Assembly (NCBI GenBank): GCA_004026145.2
Contig: CP034989.1
Coordinates: 3,615,208-3,679,207 of the forward strand
Origin: Takifugu bimaculatus
Lineage: Eukaryota > Chordata > Actinopteri > Tetraodontiformes > Tetraodontidae
DNA: 64,000 nucleotides
Direction: 5' to 3'
The notes beneath the pieces were generated by a model. That model worked only from the letters and a program-made list of their open reading frames with translations, was not told where the DNA came from and ran no database searches. Position 1 is the stretch's first letter; the number at the start of each line of letters is the position of its first letter. Position numbers and translations under genes: made by a program. This document shows, in pieces, positions 11,696 to 23,905 of this stretch.

Positions 11696-12064
11696 GGTTC
11701 ACGCGTGGTAAACGCATGGACGTTTGTGATCGTTGATCATTTCGACCGCGGCCCGTTGACATAAATCCTGGAAAGATGGAGCAGAGGAGCATCCCTTCCG
11801 TATTCATACAAGCGAGTGTTCCGTAGGTTTCATGTGCATCGCCCTGGAGGTCCCGGGTGCCCGGGGTAGACACCGAGCACCTCCCCACACCGCTCTTCAG
11901 CCTTGGGCTCCTCAGGAGGAGAAATAAGAACTTCCAGCATCGCTGTTTCCTGGAGATGACCAGGGAAAGCGGATACGAGCGAAAAAATGGGCTGTGAAAT
12001 GGGTTCGTTAACGTGAGCAGCCAATCAGGGTGTTTGGTTTAGACGTGGTCGACGACTCTCGGGT

Positions 12065-12142
12065 GTAATGCTACGGCGTGATGCTCTGGCGTGATGCTAC
12101 GGCGCGATGCTACGGCGCGATGCGACGGCGCGATGCGACGGC
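12065..12142. repeat. 13-bp minisatellite, six copies
   Basis: Unit GYRATGCTACGGC: six consecutive 13-base copies, with later copies changing CTAC to CGAC and GTG to GCG. It is rich in CpG. Confidence 0.92.
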
Positions 12143-12362
12143 GTCAACATGGACCAAAATCCCAGAGGAGTGGAATAAGAAGGTGTGTGTCTTTGTTCTT
12201 GAACACGTTGAGGACCAAAACAGCCTTTCTATGAGCAGCAAGGACTCTGTCTGGGTTTTAGGCTGAAGGTAGGGTTGAGGTAAGGGTTCGGGTTGGTCGT
12301 CATGGTGAAGGTCAGGGACTGTTTTACGTCTAATAAAGTCCTCACAATGATCGGAATACAAG

Positions 12363-12364
<2 letters not shown>

Positions 12365-12399
<35 letters not shown>
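12365..12399. repeat. (TG)n microsatellite
   Basis: Uninterrupted TG run of 35 bases. Confidence 0.95.
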
Positions 12400-12402
<3 letters not shown>

Positions 12403-13328
12403 AGAGAGCTAGATCATGAAAATGATGGAGCAAAGGAAAATAATGCAGCGTTTTGGAAGAAGGCTTTGATTAATTTCTGACCCACGAGCTCCTAAATGTC
12501 CCCCCTCATATAGAAGAAAAAGATCCATCTCCCACAGAAGCCTCCTGGTCTCACCTCTGAGCCCCCCCAGCCAGGCAAAAACACGACGGGAATAATTCAC
12601 CGTCTGCTACGACGCCTTTATGAATTAATAAAAGCCACTAATTGCTAGGCAACGAGCGCCGGACCGACTGCGTCTGATCGGGCGAAGCGGCCGACCGGCG
12701 AAGCTCCCGAACAACCCGAGCGCCGGCGCCGCGTCCACGCTCGCGGTGACTGAGGAGCTTCATTAAGGGCATATTTCTGTGCAGTAACCATCTGCTGGCC
12801 ATCGCTTCTGCCGGGCTAATGACTTTAATACGCTTTAATTGCACACATCTCTCCGTCAGAGGGAAACGGCGCTCGCCGCCATCTGCGCAGGTGGCGACGC
12901 CCCTCACGGAGGCTGTGAGCGCGTGAGCCTGCAGCTCGGGCTCGTGTGGAGGCAGAATAACCAGGAGGCTGAAGCACACGCATGTGAGAGCGGCGTGCAC
13001 AGACATCCGGGCGGGGATCGATGAACGCCACGGGAGTAACTTCAGGATTGATCTGGCGCTACTGTCCACAGGACGGTCCGAGCCTCCGTCACCACGCCTG
13101 GCCGGGCTTTAAGTGGTTAACGGCTATTGATACGCACGGCGGCAGATTGTCAATAGAGTCGGAGCGGAAGCTCTTTTTTTCCTAAACGCTTCCAGAGACA
13201 AGGCCGCTGCCAAGTGGCGTTCACTTGCTGCGTGGACGTTTGAATGCTTTGTGCCGCAATATACAGAGAGGTCAAGAGTCACGTCTATAAGCCGAGAAAT
13301 ACAGCTGAGATCAGCGGGCGGGAAGGAC

Positions 13329-13330
<2 letters not shown>

Positions 13331-13403
<73 letters not shown>
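13331..13403. repeat. Long (CA)n microsatellite
   Basis: 73 bases of uninterrupted CA. Confidence 0.97.
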
Positions 13404-13406
<3 letters not shown>

Positions 13407-14868
13407 GAATGCTGAAATACACACGCGCAATTAAAACGCACCTCTGCGATGGCGGCGGCGGCAGCGTCTCAACAGACAGACGCGCAGGTTTAAACGGCCA
13501 AACAACTGTTGTCTGGAAGTCAGTCAGTCAACTTGTGACTTCCTTTAACCAACACGTGCACATGAGCTCACGTGGGAAGATCATTTCCATCCAAATGCAC
13601 AAACATTCCAGATTGCTGCTGGTTGTAATGGCGTCGTGCAGCCCCCCCGCGGTGTAATAGGCGGAGACACTGTCAGGGCCATTAGCTTTCTACAGGTCAT
13701 ATACTGTAATTACATAAAATGGGCACTCTGGCACACAGCGAGTGCTGATGTAGGAGGGGGGCACTGCAGCGTGCGGAGGCACCAGGATGACACAGCCAAA
13801 TTGCTCTTCTGAAAGTTTGGTTGGCGGGGGGGGGGGATGGGGGGGGGTTTGCCAAACGCAGGTTTAACGCTGCCGCAGCGGAGGCAACCGGTTTCATCAA
13901 GAATTTGGTGTCAGGCAGCAGATAAAAGGCAGCAAAGTGTCCCGTGAAGCTGGTAAAACGCCTCCGTCTCCGACCTTGATACGAGAATGCCGTGTTTGTC
14001 TGCGGAAAAAGTTGGAATTTCAAATTCCCGTCGACTCCTGCGTCGCTCCTGCCTGGGGGCTTCTGCCCGCTCGTGTGTGAAATCGCTTAATCTGTGTCAA
14101 CAACAAACAAACCTGTTTCCAAATGAATAAACACAACCAAACAGCCACTGTGACGCCGGTGATGTCGCCACCTAGTGGGAGCGCCACGACCCGCATCCCG
14201 ACCTGGTGGTGGCCCCTGGAGCCACAGCGAGCGGCACCTCGGGCTGCCAACGTCAACACCGATCCAAGCCTGGGGCGCTCCGCCCTCCCCGGGGACGGTC
14301 CTGCTCCACGCCGGCTTGTTGAAAACCCTTTAAGCGTTTTCAGTAACTCCGTCCATGATGTAATATTCCCACAGGAAGACGTTCCTGGGCTGACGGCTTA
14401 GCAGTGTATATTTTCCCCGTTCAGGCTGCAAAATCGGTGCAATTTTGTCCAGAACGCAGGTGGAATCTGTCTTCCCGGGACGTCCACAGCTGTAGAGTCG
14501 ATAGAACGCAGAAAATGGTGCGTTCGTGTCGTATCGGACCGTCTTTATTTAGCAGCTCTGGAGCAAATAATAAAGACATAATAAAGATAAATAAAGACAT
14601 AAAAGATACGGATGCGGGTCCAAGCTTAGGAAGCACCGAGCACAGGAACACCCAGACGTTTGGGGACGAGCTGAACTTTATTTGCTCTCCAGGGTTCGTG
14701 TTCGGGGTGGGGGGGCGGAGACAGGAGATTTGGACCGGTTCTGGACCCGTCGAGGCTCCAGTAATGACGAGTACAGAAGCTTTCATAAAGGAAGCCGGCG
14801 CCGCTGTTTTGAAGCGTCTTAAAAAGCTTTAAAACAGTCCTGCTGGTGATAATGTCGGTGATGACACT

Positions 14869-14911
14869 CAGGGAGGGGGGCAGGGAGGGGGGCAGGGAGG
14901 GGGGCAGGGAG
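14869..14911. repeat. 12-bp G-rich tandem repeat (CAGGGAGGGGGG)
   Basis: Three units plus a partial one. The regularly spaced G triplets fit a G-quadruplex motif on the + strand. Confidence 0.9.
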
Positions 14912-15433
14912 CGGAGCGCGACGTTCCGACCCTCCGTCGGTCGTAGAGACGCCAGCAGTGGGGACGCCAAACTTTGGGGTTGGCTCGGTGCCACCGTGGG
15001 ACTGACCACGCCGCACTTCCCAAGGTCATCAAAATCCTTCGCCTCCATCGTTCAGGGCGCAAGTTGCACTGTTAGCGGGTGATGGAGAGAGTGTCAGGGT
15101 GGGGGAGGGAGGGGGGTGAAAGACGAGTCGGGAGGGGCCACATCATTACCCCCCCCCCCCATTAAGCCCATTGTTCTCCGCTCATTTTCCCACTTATTTT
15201 CCTCTTTTGTTGCGGCATAAATAGATTCCCACAGCACTCAATCAGCAGGGGCTGATTACTAAAGTTCTTTAGTGGGGGGGGGGGCTCCGCCCACTTTCAA
15301 CACTATTGATTAGAGCGCCGTTTATCAGAGGCGCTGGGAGCCCCTCGGACAGTCTGCTTGATACAACCCGGGTCCGAGAGGAAGGTGGACGGAGAGGATC
15401 CGTCGTGACAAATGAGGTTAATGGTGAAATGAA

Positions 15434-15452
15434 GGGGGGGGGGGGGGGGGGG
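15434..15452. repeat. Poly(G) run, 19 bases
   Basis: Uninterrupted G run in the last intron. Confidence 0.92.
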
Positions 15453-16157
15453 CTGGCGATGGTGGCGGCGCCTCAAAGCAGCGGTGGTAACGGTCGCCGT
15501 TCCTCAAGGTGACTGGAAGAGTGGTGACATTTTGGGAACCCAGGGGCTCCTCCGGAACGCTCTCCTCCCCTTTGTTGCCGCGGCAGCCGCAGCCAGAGGC
15601 TGACATTTCCGGGGGTCCACGCTTTCCTACAGCCCATTAATTAAAGCCCAAACCAACCCCGGCTCCTCCGCTACGCTCGGCTCCTTAGCACAGCTCCGCT
15701 CCCTCCCTGTGCAACTCACTGATTTATTTAGGAGATTTTCCGTGGTGTGAAACATGTCAATAGTAGCAGGAGCGATAACGCAGGAGGCTGAAGGTTAAAC
15801 CTGGAATTCTTTGACCTGAAGTAGCAGGAACGCTGCACGGAACCTCCCGACTTTCCGCACGAAGCACTCCGCCGGGCGGGAAGCGAGTCGGAGTTGAGAC
15901 TAAATTTGAAAATATCAATTTTTTATTGGATCAGTAGTAGTAGAGCTCTGCAAGCAGCTGGCTGTGCATCGGATATGCAGGGACAGAGAGGCCCCCCCGC
16001 AGCTCCGCCTCCCCCAGCCAGCGGCGTCGGCCTGGGCTGCAGATCTGCATAACGCCCCCCCCCACGTCTGCCCAGTTACTGCTCTCTGTTTGGGTCTGGA
16101 ACAAACATGTCTGACAGGTGAATATGAATGTGAGGATAAAAGTGCACGCTGCGTTCC

Positions 16158-16433
16158 TGCCCCCGTGTGTATCGCTCCAGGAGAGGGTGTGTACGGGTGT
16201 GTGTTATCCCCCGTGTGTATGGCCGCGCGGCTCCAGGAGAGGGTGTGTACGGGTGTGTGTTATCCCCCGTGTGTATCGCCGCGCGGCTCCAGGAGAGGGT
16301 GTGTACGGGTGTGTGTTATCCTGCGTGTGTATCGCTGCGCGGCTCCAGGAGAGGGTGTGTATGGGTGTGTGTTATCCCCCGTGTGTATCGCCGTGTGGCT
16401 CCAGGAGAGGGTGTGTACGGGTGTGTGTTATCC
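16158..16433. repeat. 56-bp minisatellite, about five copies
   Basis: Unit boundaries (GTGTGTAT) fall at 16165, 16213, 16269, 16325 and 16381, so the period is 56 except for a 48-base first copy that lacks eight bases of GCCGCGCGGCTCC. 56 is not a multiple of three, so the same peptides recur in all three frames. The long overlapping open frames here (up to 168 codons) are repeat artefacts. Confidence 0.95.
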
Positions 16434-17392
16434 GAGCAGAACAGGCCTGCAGTTAGCAGTATTGTGCTAGCTGAGGCGGAACGGCGGAGGGCAGATTGCT
16501 TTGAGAACGCCATTTTCCTCCTGCTTTTCATTGACTTAACTAATTCAATTCCACAACCAGGAAGGGAGATCCACAGCCGCCCCTCCAAACAGGCTCGGTA
16601 ACAAAGCCCTGATTATCATTTTAAACGACTTTTTGGTGTCATTCAACGAGGAGCACGCCTCACGTGTTGCTTTTCAGAGCAAGCGTGTCGGACACGTTGT
16701 CGCGCTGCTTCTGACACGAGCACGTGATGGAAGTGACAGCTGAAGATAAAATCAGAAATCTTCCATCAAGAAGGAAAAATCACAGAACGTAGCCCCACGG
16801 GCCGGAAAACCGGATTCACGATGAAGAAAATGTGATGTTTTTTCAACTAAACGGATGGATTTATCCATCAAATGAATCAAAATGGCTCCACTATGAGGCC
16901 AAGCTCAAGAAGGAATCTGCCTCTGGCTCAAAATGATGAAAAAGAAAATCACACGAGCAATTCTTTCATTGGGTATTCACGATGTATCGCGCCTGTATCG
17001 GCCGATCCATTTCCTACGTATTTGTTCTTCCCTCTCACTGAAAGATCCAAAAAGAAGTTCTTTTCCTCACCTTCTGTCCCTGCCATCGTCTCCACACATC
17101 ATATATATCATAATATACGGGAGGTTTTCAAAAATATTTGGTATTTGTGAGTTAAAGCGGAGACCTAATAGGTTCTAACACTGTAGAGCTTCTGCATGTA
17201 CAAGATTGAACATAGAAAGATGAAATCGGGATCAGCTATAAAAAACATGGTAATAATAATAATTATAATTGTGATAATAATAATTGTGAGAAGTGAAAGA
17301 AAATGTGCAGATCAATGAAACCGGCAGATTCGATCTCAAGGCGACCTCCGACCTGCCCGACCAAACACACTCCTGTATCCCTCTGGAGCCCG

Positions 17393-17570
17393 GAGGCTGA
17401 GGGCTGAGGGGTGAGGGGTGAGGGGTGAGGGGTGAGGGGTGAGGGGTGAGGGGTGAGGGCTGAGGGCTGAGGGGTGAGGGGTGAGGGCTGAGGGGTGAGG
17501 GCTGAGGGGTGAGGGGTGAGGGCTGAGGGGTGAGGGCTGAGGGCTGAGGGGTGAGGGCTGAGGGGTGAGG
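17393..17570. repeat. 7-bp G-rich repeat (GGGGTGA / GGGCTGA)
   Basis: About 25 head-to-tail heptamers of two interspersed types. Every unit has a G run of three or four, giving a long G-quadruplex-capable tract on the + strand. On the tbc1d22a transcript it is C-rich. Confidence 0.95.
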
Positions 17571-17754
17571 CCCACGGACCAGAGGCAGGAAGCAAACGCT
17601 GAATGATGACACGCCTTTTCTTTTTCTTCCTCTGTGACACTAATGTGACACTAATTAAGTCGGATGGAATGAGTTCGGTCCACTAATTAGTTGCTAAGTT
17701 TTCGACCTGAAAAACAAATAAACCTTGGTCAAGGGATTTTTGTTATAAACTGAG

Positions 17755-17793
17755 GTGTGTGTGTGAGAGTGTGTGTGTGTGTGTGTGCGTGTG
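17755..17793. repeat. (TG)n microsatellite, interrupted
   Basis: TG run with GA and CG interruptions. Confidence 0.9.
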
Positions 17794-17930
17794 CACTCCT
17801 CAGGGAAATATTTCAATTAATACAACCATGACCTTGAAATTCTTCAGACAGCAAAGCCGTTCTGGAAGAGTTTCTGATTTAAATGTTTGGCCTCATTGCT
17901 GTTTGTTGAGTGTTTGGGGACAGGATGAGC

Positions 17931-17932
<2 letters not shown>

Positions 17933-17969
<37 letters not shown>

Positions 17970-17973
17970 ACAC
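17933..17973. repeat. (CA)n microsatellite
   Basis: CA run with one G interruption near the end. Confidence 0.95.
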
Positions 17974-18148
17974 CTCACATGCCAGAACCCTCAACCAGTG
18001 TGGAGACGTGAAACCTGAGCAGGTGGATCCAATATCCAACGAGCTTGAACCAAAGACCTGCTAGCTGCTAGCATAGCCGCAGAAATCCACTGAGAGAAAT
18101 CACGACTAAAGTCAGGACTCAACGCTGCGCAGCTTTCTTACATGAGTG

Positions 18149-18218
18149 AGGAGGAGGAGGAGGAGGAGGAGGAGGAAAAGAGGAGGAAGAGGAGGAAGAA
18201 AAGAGGAGAGGAGGAAGC
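18149..18218. repeat. (GAG)n / GAGGAA purine tract
   Basis: Seventy bases that are almost pure purine, built of GAG and GAA triplets. Confidence 0.9.
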
Positions 18219-18568
18219 AGAGAAGAGTGGCGGAGCGGTAAAAGTGTCACTATGAGCCTATACGTGCTACTGCTGCGCACCTTCCCCACTAAGCTAGATA
18301 AAATCAGCCGTTAAGCATCATAAGCTAAAGCACCAGGATGACCTTCACACCCCATAATGATCGGGGGGGGGGGTCACGGTAGAGCGCAAACAGCTCTACA
18401 ACTTAATTTACTACCGTACATAATCATTCCAAACACTTCCAGCTCCTCCAGAGGCAGTTCCCAGTGCTGACGTTAGCAATTACACCAGATTTGAGGGGTA
18501 TAGACTCTCGCGGCTACACGCTCCGGTGAGCCGACCCCCGACCCCCCCCCGAGTCGTGTGCGCCTTAC

Positions 18569-18664
18569 CTGAAAGTCCCTCTCCTCCAGGATCTCTTTCC
18601 TCCACCTCACCAGGAACGCGGCGCACACGTAGAGATGGAAATGGGAGAATCCCTCTGGTTCAGC
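18569..18664 (-). CDS. tbc1d22a: tbc1d22a exon: AEPEGFSHFHLYVCAAFLV...LEERDFQ
   Basis: 96-bp exon, 32 codons, phase 0-0: AEPEGFSHFHLYVCAAFLV followed by RWRKEILEERDFQ. The F-x-H-x-Y-V-x-A-A-F-L segment is the end of the TBC domain. LVRWRKEILEE is the A-type sequence. The acceptor is cctcag|GC and the donor CAG|gtaagg. The first intron bases after the donor contain long G runs (C runs on the + strand around 18535-18550). Confidence 0.93.
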
Positions 18665-19152
18665 CTGAGGAGGGAGACAGATGAGAGTCAGAAGAGGAGA
18701 TGGAGACGCCGCCGCCGCCGCCGCAGCCGCTACTGTTCTGCAGCGTGGTTGTAAACACAGCAGCAGCAGGGAGAGAAGAGCATGTTTGGAGCTCCCGCAT
18801 TAGGCCGCTAATGCAACATTTAAAACACGGATCCATTTTCTACCCTGGGATCAGTTGATGGAAACAATCACACACACGCTCCTTTATTGGATCCTGGGCA
18901 CCGGCGGCCCCCGCGGCGTTTATTAAGACCACCAACCCAGACACATGTTTTAACAACTTCTGACATGTTTATCAGATTTCCACGCTTTTTAACTGGATTC
19001 CAATTAGACGGCGGCCGCGGCGTTCCCACCGTGCCTGGACGATCCGGCGCCGGCGGATTCAGACGAGGTTCGAAATGTAAAGTTTGCTTTTTCCCGCTCT
19101 TCCGTCCTTCCATCTTTATCTCCTGGTTGGTTAAATTCTCGGAGTCAGTGGC

Positions 19153-19188
19153 GGGGGAGGGGGAGGGGGAGGGGGAGGGGGAGGGGGG
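19153..19188. repeat. (GGGGGA)n repeat
   Basis: Six hexamers of G5A, a strong G-quadruplex-type motif on the + strand. Confidence 0.92.
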
Positions 19189-22100
19189 CAGGGAAGTGTT
19201 GTTTATGGACAGTGAAGCGAAGCGGAATGAGCCGCTTGTTGGTTTCACCTTCCAGCTCCAACCCAAACAGCCGGAGCCGGAAAATACACACTCTTCTGTC
19301 CGCGCGTGACGGCGTTCCGAAAGACTCCGCATCCGTCGCCTCTCTCATCCGCGGCCACTCGATGGTGGGCTGGAGGACTGTCTTCCGGCTGATTTAACCT
19401 TGGAGAATCGTGGGGATCAGGAGGAGAGCACAAGGGATTTTCCAGGTCAGGGAATGTGGCTTCATTTCAGTCCGAACTTTGTCCACATCCCGAGTCCACA
19501 TCCGTCCGTCTCCAGGTACGAAGGGGTCCTTCCTGTCCCACATCGGCAGCGTGAAGGCGTTTCCTACGGTGGGTTCAGCATTTACGCTTGTCTGCTTCGA
19601 CTTCCCGAGTTTAGATCCAAACGAGCCGAGAGGGGCGAGATTCATCACTTCAAACAAAGGAGGAATTCCATTAGTCGTGCAGCTGAAATGGGCCTCCAGG
19701 ATATCGGACCAGGCAGCTTCAAAGAGATAACGAATTAATTTAGATCACCCCGGCCAAAACGATAAGAGCTCCGATACAGTCCGGCGGAGAAGCAACAATC
19801 GGAAACGGGAGTCGTGGACCCGTCCGATGCACGGGGGGGGGCACAAACCAGGTCCCGGTCCCGCTGCTGCATTATGGGATACCGAGCTGTCCCTGGACAG
19901 ACACATCCATGAAACTCGGAGCGTATTTGTCAGTTTGGACGTACGAATAACGACGTTTCCCGAGAACACAAGAACGGACAACTCCGCCTGTTGAGGAACA
20001 GCTGCCGTCCCCGTTTCCCTTCCTGATCCGCGCAGCCTTCCCTGGAATCACTTCAGCTGCCTCGGCTCCCGACTTCCCACCCTCATTATTGTGATCGGCG
20101 CAGCAAACTTTGCCGTGCGAGTGAAGGCGCCTGTCAAGCCGGTCTGGAGTTCTTTCTTCCCCGGTGTTTAGGCGGCTCCTCCACCTGCCACATTGGCTGG
20201 GACTGACAAGCGCTGCTGATCAAAGATGGGAGGAAGTGAGAGGTGGGACAGGGGGGGGGGCGACGGGGGGGACGGGAGGAGAAAGGAAGCGGAGAGAATG
20301 CAAAGCAAGGAGCGCCGCTGCAGAGTCACGCCACCTTCAAGAACCTTTAAAAACGCAGGTGCCGCCAGCTACGTCACGTCTGATATGATCAACAGTATCG
20401 CACCGCTACAGGAAATGGTTCAAACTCCATGGCAACCATGATCGGGGATAAGGACGACAGGAGTCGGGTCGTTATCCGGGCTACGTGTTAAAGCGTCTCC
20501 TTTGTGGAAGGTGGAGAAAAGTAAAGCTCCACTTTTGTTGCCGTCAGCATCCGCGGCTCGGTTACGTCTGATAATCAGCAACAAGCAGCTAAATTAGCGA
20601 GCGTAGCCCCACTAAATGCTGCTGTCAGAGAAACTAAATGTAGGAAGGCAGATGAGCGGAATGTTGACACAAGCGTCTTGTTGTGTTGGAACATACGTCT
20701 TCATCCATTTCTCTCGATTATCCGGAGATTGCGTCGCTAGCTGGAAACAGCTAACAGGGATTTTCAGCTCTGCAGCTGGAAGCACAACGTCCCATAAACC
20801 CGAGCAGACTGCCAGAGCCACGTCTGGGCGGCTCCTCCAGCGCGCATCCCAGACGCCTTTCATTTCCTGACACCGCTTCCCAAACCAATCCAGAAGCCCG
20901 AGGCCACACCGGGGTGGGACGCGGTCGGAGGGAAGCGGCAGTTTGGCAGCTCGAGTGATGGATAGGGACACGCTGTTTTTCTACAAGTGCAAAGGTCAGA
21001 GGGAAACGGCTGAAATGTGGAGGGAAAAAGGATATTTTGTGCTAAACTGCTTGTTATTTATAACTCTGACAACTTCACTGTGGCAAGAATTAGGCTGGAA
21101 TTGGACTCGCTTCCTTAAACACTCGTGTTTAAAGTTCCCAGTTCAGGAAAATCTCCACTTAAATCGCGAGAGAAACTAATCGCAACCCTATTGAGGGAGG
21201 GAATAAATCACCTATAAAATCAGAAAAAGTGGGTTTTTCTGTTGACCATCATGCTAATCTCAACAAACATGAAATTAAATGATTTCACAGGGGGGCAAAT
21301 CGACTGTTTTAACGCTAATAATGTCAGCTAATTACCCCACAATAGCTGCACCAAATTGCTAATTATTTCCTGCAGCATCTAACATATTCAATTGGCTCAA
21401 AGCGCCTGAGAGTAGAAGCAATAAAGCTCCTGCTCGGTAAATTTAGCCCGTCATATGGAATGGGAGCATATTTCACAACCTGGAAATGTCGCGCTGCCCC
21501 TGGAACATCCGTGCTACTTGCTAATTTCATGCTCCATGCAACAGGGATAATTTGGTCCCTGTTGCACGAGCTGCCCCTCTGCTGATCAAAGGTGCGGGCG
21601 AATTTTCCTGTGTGAGTTCCAGGACGACGTCCTTCCTGGCTGTTTTATCAGACGGCGTCAGATGAAAGAAAACCTGCACCGGCAGAAAGGGAAGCAGAAA
21701 AAGAGGACGGAGGCAGAAAATGGCCCGGTTGGTGACAGAAAGAGCGAAGTATTGTGGGCTGGACCGGGCTAGAGAGCAGATGGACACACCACGGAGACGA
21801 GACCACAACAGGGATGTGACAACACTCGGGTTAAAATCTCCCCTGGAACACAAAGGCACGTGCACACATGCTCAGTGGCACGAATCAAGGTCTCTTTCTT
21901 CATTATCGCCATTGGCGACGGCCACCGGATGTGGGTTTTCCTCCTCAAAAGGCTGATTCCTCTTCTTTCATCCATCATGGACAAGGCACGAGGCCAAAAA
22001 CACAGTTTAATCTCACCCAGAATCAGCTTTCAATTAGTCCGTATCAACACATTAATGCTAGCGAGAACATGTGATGTAGTCATTAGCTCGGTGACCCAAC

Positions 22101-23845
22101 AAATCACTCATTACAGTGATTTTATCAGTTTAATTGAGGAAAAGTTGAGGCTTAGCATGGAGAAACTCAATACGGACTGTCTAATATAACACATTTGTGG
22201 GGGGTGATCACTGCTATTTCTTTAACCCGCTCTCTCTGACGGGGGAAAAAGAGCAAATGGAACTCGCTGATCCACTTGAAGAGCTTGAGTACAAGAAAAA
22301 CAAGGATGGAACCATTAGCATGTTGCCACTATTCATCTCAATACTGAGTAAGTGCTACCAGGGCTTCACGCCGGGGGCAGATATGCCGTCTATACATCTG
22401 ATAGAAACCTAAAGATAAAGGTTCTCCCTTCGGATGATGGACGCACGTTAGGATCAGCTGTAGTGGGAGAAACTGAGGAGACAAGAGCAGAACGGGGCTA
22501 ATATCCGAGCAGGAAGAGGAGCGGAGTCGTATTCAGGGGGGACTGCGAGCGAGCCGGGCAGACGAGGCGTCCCCACGTGTTTGTGCGACGTCTCCGCCAG
22601 CGAGCGAGCAAGCCGCAGCCGCCGTCCCGGCGATACCGTCGAGGATGAAATATTTAGAGGACGGCGGCGTGCACTGTCACGTCACGGCACAGGAGCGTTT
22701 AATCATTTATTCCTCCTATTTTAGGCTTGAAGTTGACGATATGTGCATGAGCCCAACACAATACAGTTATTAAAATAACAATGAGTACAAGTATCAAAAT
22801 GGATTCTTTCATTGTGCTCTTCACGCTTGGTTCACAGCGATGACACTTTGGGATCATTTTCTTTTTGTTCTTCTCAACTCTTCTGAACTATGATTAAAAA
22901 AAAATCCCCCAAACTCCTGTTACTATGGACACCAGTGAGGTGTAACGGAGCTGCTGCACCGACGTGTGAAACTAGTCGTTAGCGCCACTTTAGCTAGCTC
23001 TCAGGATGCTGCCCTGGAGCAGAAAAAGTCAACAATTTAAGACAGTCAAAAACTAAATCACTCTTGTTACAACTCCGATGACACAGATAATTCTGTCGTT
23101 ACTATTCACTTTTAAAGGTCAAAGGTCAGAGGTGGCCCGACGAGGCCCGGGCCAGAATCCGGGCGGGTGGTTTTTATGAAAGCAAAGGTCAGAAATGTTA
23201 AATGTGCTAGTTTTTTAAATGTCATTTAGAATAAGTCTGCAGACGGTTCACTCAGAGTTCAGAGCCGATCTGATATTTATCCCCCCGCAGCTGTGCATGA
23301 TTCCCATTCTTCCTCTTCCTTTCTTTCTATCCACCATCAGGTCTTAGAAGAAGCTACTTCAGTCCTTCAGCCTCCTCTCAGTTAGTGGCACAGATGTTTG
23401 CTTGAGTGTTATGACTAGTTTAGCTGGTTTATTCATTAGTTATGATGAATAGTGCATGATTATGTCAAAGAGTCACCGCCCATTACATATAAAATAAGCT
23501 TTAACAAGAAATGAACAACAGAGGAAGCTTTCAGAAGAAGGATCGAACATTTGGATTTTAGCACATTAAATAGCAGCCATGTCAGTAAAATATGAAATCC
23601 AGACAGTAAATCCTGGGCTCTGGAAGCGTGAGCCTACTTTTCTGATGCTCTTTAGACTAAAAGATTAGAGGAAATCGAAATGATGAAACGGCTAAACGGA
23701 AGAAAGAAAAAAAAGTCAAACTTTGGAGCCGTGCCCTGAAGTCCTCATCCATATTCTAATGATGCTTCTGTCCGTTGTTCATATCTCATCAAACACTGTG
23801 ACCACATAGTCACTGAAGGCGGAACACAATACAGCACGTAAACAA

Positions 23846-23850
<5 letters not shown>

Positions 23851-23897
<47 letters not shown>
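23851..23897. repeat. (TG)n microsatellite abutting a tbc1d22a splice donor
   Basis: 47 bases of TG on the + strand, which is CA on the transcript. Its near edge is eight bases into the intron from the donor of exon 23906-24033. Confidence 0.97.
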
Positions 23898-23900
<3 letters not shown>

Positions 23901-23905
23901 TGTAC

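Larger units (their letters stand above)
10365..18568 (-). other. Intron of tbc1d22a (8.2 kb), last intron
   Basis: Separates the GLMLLLQ terminal exon from the DFQ exon. It contains CA repeats (11621-11693, 13331-13403, 17933-17973), TG repeats (12365-12399, 17755-17793), a C-rich CCCCCAC tract (11014-11053), the 13-bp, 12-bp, 56-bp and 7-bp tandem repeats listed separately, a 19-base G run (15434-15452), and a GAG tract (18149-18218). No nested gene or coding-like frame outside the repeats was recognised. Confidence 0.75.
18665..23905 (-). other. Intron of tbc1d22a (5.2 kb)
   Basis: Between the WDTYQ and AEPEGF exons. It contains a GGGGGA repeat (19153-19188) and, at its 5' splice end, the TG/CA repeat 23851-23897. 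The stretch near 21250-21520 is A/T-rich with many TAAT words and could be a conserved non-coding element, but that cannot be tested here. No coding sequence was recognised. Confidence 0.75.

Noticed and set aside
15964..16601. Three overlapping Cys-rich frames (112-168 codons)
   Set aside because: Produced by the 56-bp minisatellite, whose period rotates frame each copy.
17232..17640. Minus-strand frames rich in SPLTPHPS (79-126 codons)
   Set aside because: Translation of the G-rich heptamer repeat; the 7-base period gives the same peptide in every frame.
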